The position numbers were made by a program, and so were the translations under genes. From positions 275,604,482 through 275,668,481 of the forward strand of contig NC_089490.1 in the NCBI RefSeq assembly GCF_036850765.1: a stretch of 64,000 nt of DNA, written 5' to 3'. Below are positions 57,890 to 64,000 of this stretch, piece by piece. Below the pieces are notes generated by a model that worked only from the letters and a program-made list of their open reading frames with translations, searched no databases and was not told the DNA's origin. Position 1 is the first letter of the stretch; each line of letters starts with the position of its first letter. The stretch comes from Saccopteryx bilineata. Taxonomy: Eukaryota; Chordata; Mammalia; Chiroptera; Emballonuridae.

Positions 57890-60230
57890 CTCCTAAACTA
57901 GGCATGCAGAATCCCCACCGCCCCTGTGGATTTCACCTTCCCAGACACTAGGGGCTCACCCTAGTCATCACCCAAGAAGATGGGTGAAGTATCCCCCCAC
58001 ACCCCCTCCCCTAGCCCCATGCACAGCGAACCAGCCAGGTCCTGGCTCAGCTGGCACCACCCTCTCACTATAAGCAGCAGCTCAAGGCACCTGGGCACAC
58101 AGGTCCCTCCTCCAATCCTGGTCCATACAGATTCAGAGCTCCCCCCTGCTGTTCCCCTGAAAGTCTGAGAGTGGCCAGCCAGGGAAAGCCATGGCGCATT
58201 CACCTGCGCTGCTGCTATTGTGCAGCTGTGGCTGCACATGCTTCTGCAGCCCCTGGGGTTGTATGTTGTTTGTCCGCAGACCCTGGAGTTTCAAAGCAAC
58301 ACCAGTTACAACTGCACAGGCATGCTGATTGGAAAGGCAGCGGGCTTTGCAAGTCATTTACGGGTAGCAATCCCCAGCAAGCATGCCAAACTTGGGGGTG
58401 TTTGCCCTGGGTGCATAGCACCCTATTCGCCCCTCTTAGGTGACAAAGTGAGAGAGCTGGTCATCGGCTCAGGGCTGAAACCCATCCCGTCTGCTGGCAA
58501 AACTGCAGCTGGACTTCCTGTCCCCCAGCTCCTGGTGTTCTCCAGGTCTTGTAAAACCCTTTCCATGAAACTTAGCATCTCTCCCCAACATTGACTTCCT
58601 AGAGATGTCAATCCAGTCCTTGGGTGGGTGGTGACAGGGTGACCCAGGTTGCAACGAGGGTCTTCTACATACCCCCACCTGACAAGAAGATTCTGATGAG
58701 CTTAATTTTCTGTAATTAATGTTTTTGGGTTTTTTACATTTTTAGTGTCATCTCTCAAATGTACAATTCCTATTCATAATGCTGAATAAGTAGACTTTCT
58801 AAACTATCAATACATCCCCTCCAGACTCCACAGGGAGCACTCTTCTCCCTCTAGGGCTGCCTTCGGGAGGCCGGAGAGAAACCCAGCAATGGCCAAGGGT
58901 GAGCAAACCTCTCAGACCTTCCTCCTGCTTCCTCATCCTCCAACGTGGGTGAGGTATTGATGGGCACCTCGTAGCATGTTCTCATGTTGAAATGAGACAA
59001 AGGGCACTCAGTGGATGTTGGCTAAGGAGAAAATGGAGGGATTCAAGTGGGGGCTGCCCACCGGGTAGATGCTTCGCGAGCACTGCCTGAATCAGATCCG
59101 ACACCGAGGCAGGGAGGGAGAAGTCAGTTTCTGAGGCTGCTTACACGGTTGTTGTCTGAAGTCAGTTCTGGGGGCGATGGACTGAGGGGCCTTGGCCCTT
59201 GGTTTCTCCAACACGGAACTCACTTCATCAAAGTGACTACGGCAAGAGGGCAGGTGTGCAAGGAAGCGTTAATCGAGCAGGCCTCAGACTGCTGTCTTTG
59301 GGAAGATCTGAGCGGAAGGTTGGCAGTTGGCTAGGTTCTAGGAACTGGGATTTGGGGAGTGTTTCCTCACCCTAACGACATAATGAACCCCTGCTTCCTC
59401 GTGGAAGTCTTGAATCAGAGAGGCGCCTATGTGACCAGCCTGCAAGAAGCGTAGGTGCTGGGTCTCTAACGAGCTTCCTGGTGGACATTTCACATGTATT
59501 GTCACAACTCACTGGATGAATCAGGTACATCCCGTTCAATTCCCCTGAGAGAGGCCACTTGGAGGGTCAGGCCTGCTTTCCTCTGGATGTCACCCGCACA
59601 CATTTTCTCTTTGTAATTCATTCACTAATAAGTCAGAGCCGTGTTTCTTATTATGATCTGAATCATCCTAGCGAACGATCAACTCTAGGGATGGTTGGAG
59701 ACACCTGACCCAACAGGACAGAGTGTCAGCAGGACAGAAGTCACTGTCTTCTATAACCTTATCTTAAACGTACATTTGCTGTCTGTCATCTGTGCATTGG
59801 TAGCAAGTTACTAGATCCAGTCCACACACGCAGAATCCCCAAGGGCCTGACTTCTGGGGGGTGGGGATCACTGGGGATTATTTAGGAAGGCTGCTACCAG
59901 GCAGTAGAGCCAGGATGTAATGTGAACGGTTGGTTGCCTCCAAGGGAAGGGCATCTAGCTGCTCACCATTCGCCAAAGATATCATGAGGAACAACAGAAG
60001 ACCAGGCCAGAGTGCCGTTTCCTGAGAAGTGCTCTGAGGATGAGTCTGCATTCACTGAGGAAAAATAGACCTGATCCAGAGGTCATGGACATCCATAGAG
60101 AACCTTGCTCTGTGGACTCACTTATGCATGTTACACTGTTGCATCTCTTATTCATTTATTGAATGGGTCCAACACTGCCCTGGTTTCATACTCAACATTT
60201 CTATCCCATCCTTGGCCTCAACCCTTGAGG
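57890..60230. other. unassigned sequence
   Basis: 2.3 kb with no supported gene. A 124-codon + frame at 58220-58594 lies on a repeat-free stretch, but it has no domain I recognise, and frames on the other strand are nearly as long. Confidence 0.4.
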
Positions 60231-60239
60231 CAGCCAATA

Positions 60240-60660
60240 TTGCCCTTTTTTTTTTTTTTTTTTTTTATCCTGGATCCTTTCTGAGTTGTCTTATGCAAAC
60301 TCTAAAGTGTCTCTGTGTTTGTTTCTTCCTGCTTACACAAATAGCAGCCAAGGAAGTACACCTCTCTGCACCTTGCCTTTTCATTCCGTTCTTGGTGCTC
60401 CCTGGATTCTAGAGCTGGGCGAGCTCTCAAGAGTGTCCCTTCTGATGGCAGCACCGTCTCGCTGTGCGTTATTTCACTGGGCCCCAATCATGGACGAGGG
60501 TCTTTCCAGTTTTCTGTTATAATAAATAATGTTGCATTGAATGACATAGACATACATATTACACCTTGTAAAATCTAGGAACTGGACTTGCTGGGTCTAA
60601 GTGAGGTATATTTGTCATTCTTTTTAGGAAATTTATTTTATTCATCTTCTCAATAGGTAT
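60240..60660 (-). mobile_element. old L1 3' region (antisense)
   Basis: A long T-run (60246-60267) is followed by CTTTTCATTCCGTTCTTGGT, TTCCAGTTTTCTGTTATAAT, AAATAATGTTGCATTGAATG and GAACTGGACTTGCTGGGTCT, the reverse-strand pattern of L1 3' sequence. Confidence 0.6.
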
Positions 60661-60710
60661 CTCAAAATCAAAGAAAACAGAGGGTTTTAAGTGAAAAAAG
60701 TATCTCCCTT

Positions 60711-61016
60711 GCCTGACCAGGTGATGGCACAGTGGATAGAGCGTCGGACTGGGATGCAGAGGACCCAGGTTCAAGACCCCGAGGTCGCCAGCTTGAGCGT
60801 GGGCTCATCTGGTTTGAGCAAAAGCTCACCAGCTTGGACCCAAGGTCACTGGCTTGAGCAAGGGGTTACTCAGTCTGCTGTAGCCCCACGGTCAAGGCAC
60901 ATATGAGAAAGCAATCAATGAACAACTAAGGTCTTGCAAAGAAAAACTGATGATTGATGCTTTTCATCTCTCCGTTCTTGTCTGTCCCTGTAAAAAAAAA
61001 AAAAAAAAAAAAAAAA
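60711..61016 (+). mobile_element. tRNA-derived bat SINE, third form
   Basis: Head GCCTGACCAGGTGATGGCAC with GCACAGTGGATAGAGCGTCG (A box) and GGTTCAAGACCCC (B box). A different body follows, containing GAGGTCGCCAGCTTGAGCGT, GGTTTGAGCAAAAGCTCACC and CAATCAATGAACAACTAAGG. The A tail of about 25 bases is long. Flanks AAGTATCTCCCT and AAGTGTCTCCCT differ at one of 12 positions. It shares only the tRNA-like head with the 11491-type copies. Confidence 0.92.
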
Positions 61017-61029
61017 GTGTCTCCCTCAG

Positions 61030-63460
61030 CACCCGCCCGCAACCAGGTGACTGATGGGTGGGGCTACTCCAGAGATGCCCTGGATATGGGTGAGAAAACC
61101 TTCTTCAAAGTTGTCTTTTCTTCTGCAGTGGCTTCATTTTGGAGCAGCAGAGTCCCTTGCCAAAATGCTGACTAAAATGGGAGAAAAGGACCTTCAGTGT
61201 AATTGTTCATGTTTGGAACATCCTTTTTGGGAGGATGTGGGGGTTAAACTGTCTCATCAAGCTTAACTGCACACCATTGTCATCTAGTTTATGGTAATAG
61301 AAGGGATATTAAAGAAGTTTTCTTCTCCCTGTGTAGTCTGTGCTTCTACCTAGCTGTTTTCTCCTGTTTGATGCCTGTACTCAATGTCAGAGGCTGCTTG
61401 TAGGCATCTGGGAATCTGCTTATTCTGAAGCCGGAGCTACCAGGCATGTTGACAGCACCATCATCTTTGAGGGGATGTGAGTGGGCCATTTCTGGGAGAA
61501 CTGAGCCCACTATCTTTATTTAGATCTTTGGGAACTGGACATGTTCCCCAGAGAAGTGTCTTCCAAACTTCTGAAGACCAGGGTCTGGTTGCCCCAAATA
61601 TTCTGGGACTGTAGAAGGGCACGGTGTGGACAGTTCTAACCCCCCTCAGACAAGTAAAGCTCCTGTGCGGCACCCAGGCCCTCTACCACGCTCAGTGTCC
61701 CTGGTCTGGCAGCTCAGATGAGGAAGACTAGGATTTAGCTGCTTCTCAAACCAGCTCAACACACAACTGCTTCTCAGCTGTCCTCGCCAGTGGCTTAGGG
61801 TTTCACGCCCGGGTCCTAGGTTACAACCTGCCCATCTGCCTGCCAGCTTTCAAAATCGTGTTACTTCTGTGCTTCCCTTCCCTCTGTTTTTGTTGAAACA
61901 TTATTGCTGTAGTTTTACTAGGGATGGAGGAGACTGTGAAATTGGATGCATGGGTTCAATGCATATCTCAATCCAGACAGACCTTCCTAATCAGCCTCAC
62001 TTAGAGAAAAGTTCCTAGGTGTACATTTGACAAAAACAAACGAACACAGGAACTTAAGAGGCTTTAAGTAGCCTTAATTTTTAAAGCAGAAAATATCACT
62101 AAAAAGTGGCTGTTGCAATGCAACTGGAATGTCCATTGAAAGGGAGGTGTCCTGGGACAGAGACACCCCCCAACACACACACACCACTGAGTTCTGGGTT
62201 CTGTTCCTGTTGGTTAAGACTTTTTAAAATTGGAATCTGGTTTTGTCACTTACTCTGTGATGGCTGGTTTGTTGTTTGTTTGGTTAGCTTTTCTTATCTT
62301 TAAGTAGGGATACTAATGACCTCCCTCCATTAGATTTTGGATTACATGAGTCTCATGTCAGTTATCGATTTACTGTCCCATAGTTCCACATTCATCTGTC
62401 ATTACCCTCTCGGCTAAAATGGATCTGGGCCCTTAACTACCTTTTGCCAGCTGGCACGTCATGCTTTGTCGGTAGAGGGCACTAGAGAGTTATTGCAGGA
62501 ATACATGGTTTTTCCTTCTTGGTTCTGGTCCTGTTCTCCAGGCTACTCCACTGTATGTGGCTTCCAGTGCTAGGTTCCTGCAGTGCTGTGGCCGGTGGCA
62601 CCAGCAGCCAGCAGCAACCCCCAAGGCCCCCTTGACACTCCTGAAGCAGAATGCCTCTGCTGAGATACTCTGAGGATTCCTCCAGCACCCTAGAGGGTGG
62701 ATATCCAGCAAGTTCAGCCCATGCAGAACCACAGCAACATCTCTGCCATTCAGTAAGTGTGGTCAACCCTCCCAACACCTCCAGGGTGAGGGGTGGCAGG
62801 TTCTTCCTAAGGTACTCTAGTTCAGCCCTGGGGGGAATAGCTGTTTTTCTGTCATGCCTACTTTCTCCGGCATTCTCTTTTTACTAGCCAATCCCTGCTT
62901 ACCCCTACCTCACTTGAATTCGCATTCTATTAAATTTTTCCCTGTTCAAATTATGGTCAATATGAGTCAGTATAAGTAAATCAATTAAAGGTCATTTGCA
63001 ATGTCAGGCATTTTCCCATTAGAGATGTTATTATCTAATAAACCATGGTTTGCTTATATATCAAATTGGTACAAATCTGTCTAAATATACAAGGGTGTTT
63101 TGTTGTCCAAATGAGCCTGTGGTCATTAGGATGCAGTATGGACATACCTGGGTTTGAATTTTGGCTCTGCTGTGGTGGTATTTGGTCTTGACAACCTAAC
63201 CATGCCTACAGCTGGATTATAACTACACAAAGTAATGCTCGTCAAGCACCTCAACCAAACATCAGCCATGTTCACTAAAAAATAAACACCAGTGGTTGTG
63301 TTCTACATGTGCCACGGTTAAATGGAGGACCCCACAACCTGGACACCCACCAGAACCATATGGGGGTTAGACTCCACCCCAGCCATATAAAATAGAATCT
63401 GCAAGAAGTAGGGCCAGAGATCCCATTTTAAAGAAACTTGGAGAACTAAGAACTCCTATG
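61030..63460. other. unassigned sequence
   Basis: No gene or named repeat that I can support. Short CA-rich and T-rich runs only. Confidence 0.4.
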
Positions 63461-63464
63461 AGTT

Positions 63465-64000
63465 CAACTTTTTTTTAAGATTCCACATGTAAATGATACC
63501 ATGCATAACTCATCTTTCTCTGCCTGGTTTATTTCACTTAGCTAACGTCCTCAAGGTCCTTCAGTGCTACACCGATCTGCATTCCCACCAACAGTGCACA
63601 AGGGTTCCCTTTTCTCCACATCATCGCCAACACTTTGATAGTCATTCTGACAGGTGTGAAGTGCTATCTCACTGGTTCTGACTTGCTTTTCTGATTAGTG
63701 ATGTTGATCATCTTTTTATATTATCTGTTGGCAATCTGTATGACATCTTTGGAAAAAAATGCCTATTCAGGTCCTTTGCCCATTTTTTAATTGGGTTGTG
63801 GGCTTTATTTATTTTTGCTATTTGTGTAAGTTTCCTGCATATTTTGGGTACTAGTCCCTTATCAGATATGTGGTTTGCAAATATTTTTTCCCATCTCATA
63901 GGTCACCTTTCCATCTTGGTTTCCTTTGCTAAGCTGCCAAACTTGATGTAGTCCCACTTTTTGTTTTATCTGGTGTCAACTTTTTAAAATATCATTGCCA
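63465..64000 (-). mobile_element. L1 3' half (antisense), runs off the window
   Basis: After a T-run (63470-63477), the sequence matches L1 on the minus strand. The words are CATGTAAATGATACCATGCA, TTTCACTTAGCTAACGTCCT, CATTCCCACCAACAGTGCAC, GGTTCCCTTTTCTCCACATC, GTGTGAAGTGCTATCTCACT and TTTGCCCATTTTTTAATTGG. Part of the ORF2 C-terminal coding region stays open for 63 codons on the minus strand (63708-63899). It is younger than the other antisense L1 pieces but diverged from the copy at 32493. Confidence 0.85.

Noticed and set aside
58220..58594. 124-codon + strand open frame
   Set aside because: No recognisable domain, no splice sites at sensible places and comparable frames on the other strand.

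Overview
This is a stretch of placental-mammal nuclear DNA, most likely from a bat. It contains no operons, no ribosome-binding-site-led genes and no CRISPR array. Most of it is intergenic or intronic sequence with mammalian interspersed repeats of many ages: MIR, L2, MLT1 and MLT2 LTRs, MER20/MER5-like hAT remnants, old antisense L1, young L1, tRNA-derived SINEs and microsatellites. Two signals point to a bat. One is the tRNA-headed SINE family (about 200 to 400 bp, with A and B boxes). From memory its short form resembles bat Ves SINEs and its long form resembles horseshoe-bat Rhin-type SINEs. The other is a group of four non-autonomous hAT transposons that still have intact or nearly intact 8-bp target duplications. 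The species call is inference and was not checked against a database.

Layout: 1-10082 is non-coding sequence with MIR, L2, MLT1 and two short hAT elements. At 10083-10214 there is a convincing terminal coding exon on the + strand, with a strong acceptor and a 43-codon open tail. It is followed by a probable 3' UTR ending near an AATAAA at 11411. 11491-20075 holds SINEs, a head-to-head pair of hAT elements and an MLT1 LTR. 20090-32300 is mostly unassigned single-copy-looking sequence with old L1 pieces, an MLT2-like LTR and several microsatellites. 32493-40347 is a full-length, apparently intact LINE-1 in + orientation. It has a 2.4-kb 5' UTR with tandem 241-242 bp units, ORF1, an unusually long inter-ORF spacer containing a 79-codon ORF, ORF2 with every catalytic residue I checked, a G-rich 3' UTR, a poly(A) tail and a target-site duplication. 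40360-64000 returns to old repeats, SINEs, microsatellites and unassigned sequence.

Function: the L1 is the only element here that looks capable of making complete proteins. ORF1p binds RNA, and ORF2p supplies the endonuclease and reverse transcriptase. The same machinery is expected to mobilise the SINEs in trans, consistent with the long target duplications and A-rich tails around most of them. The only host protein evidence is the terminal exon at 10083; I could not name its gene. No undescribed multi-gene system was found. The most unusual items are the architecture of the L1 5' UTR and inter-ORF region, a near-perfect hairpin beside the L1 insertion site, and the head-to-head hAT pair.
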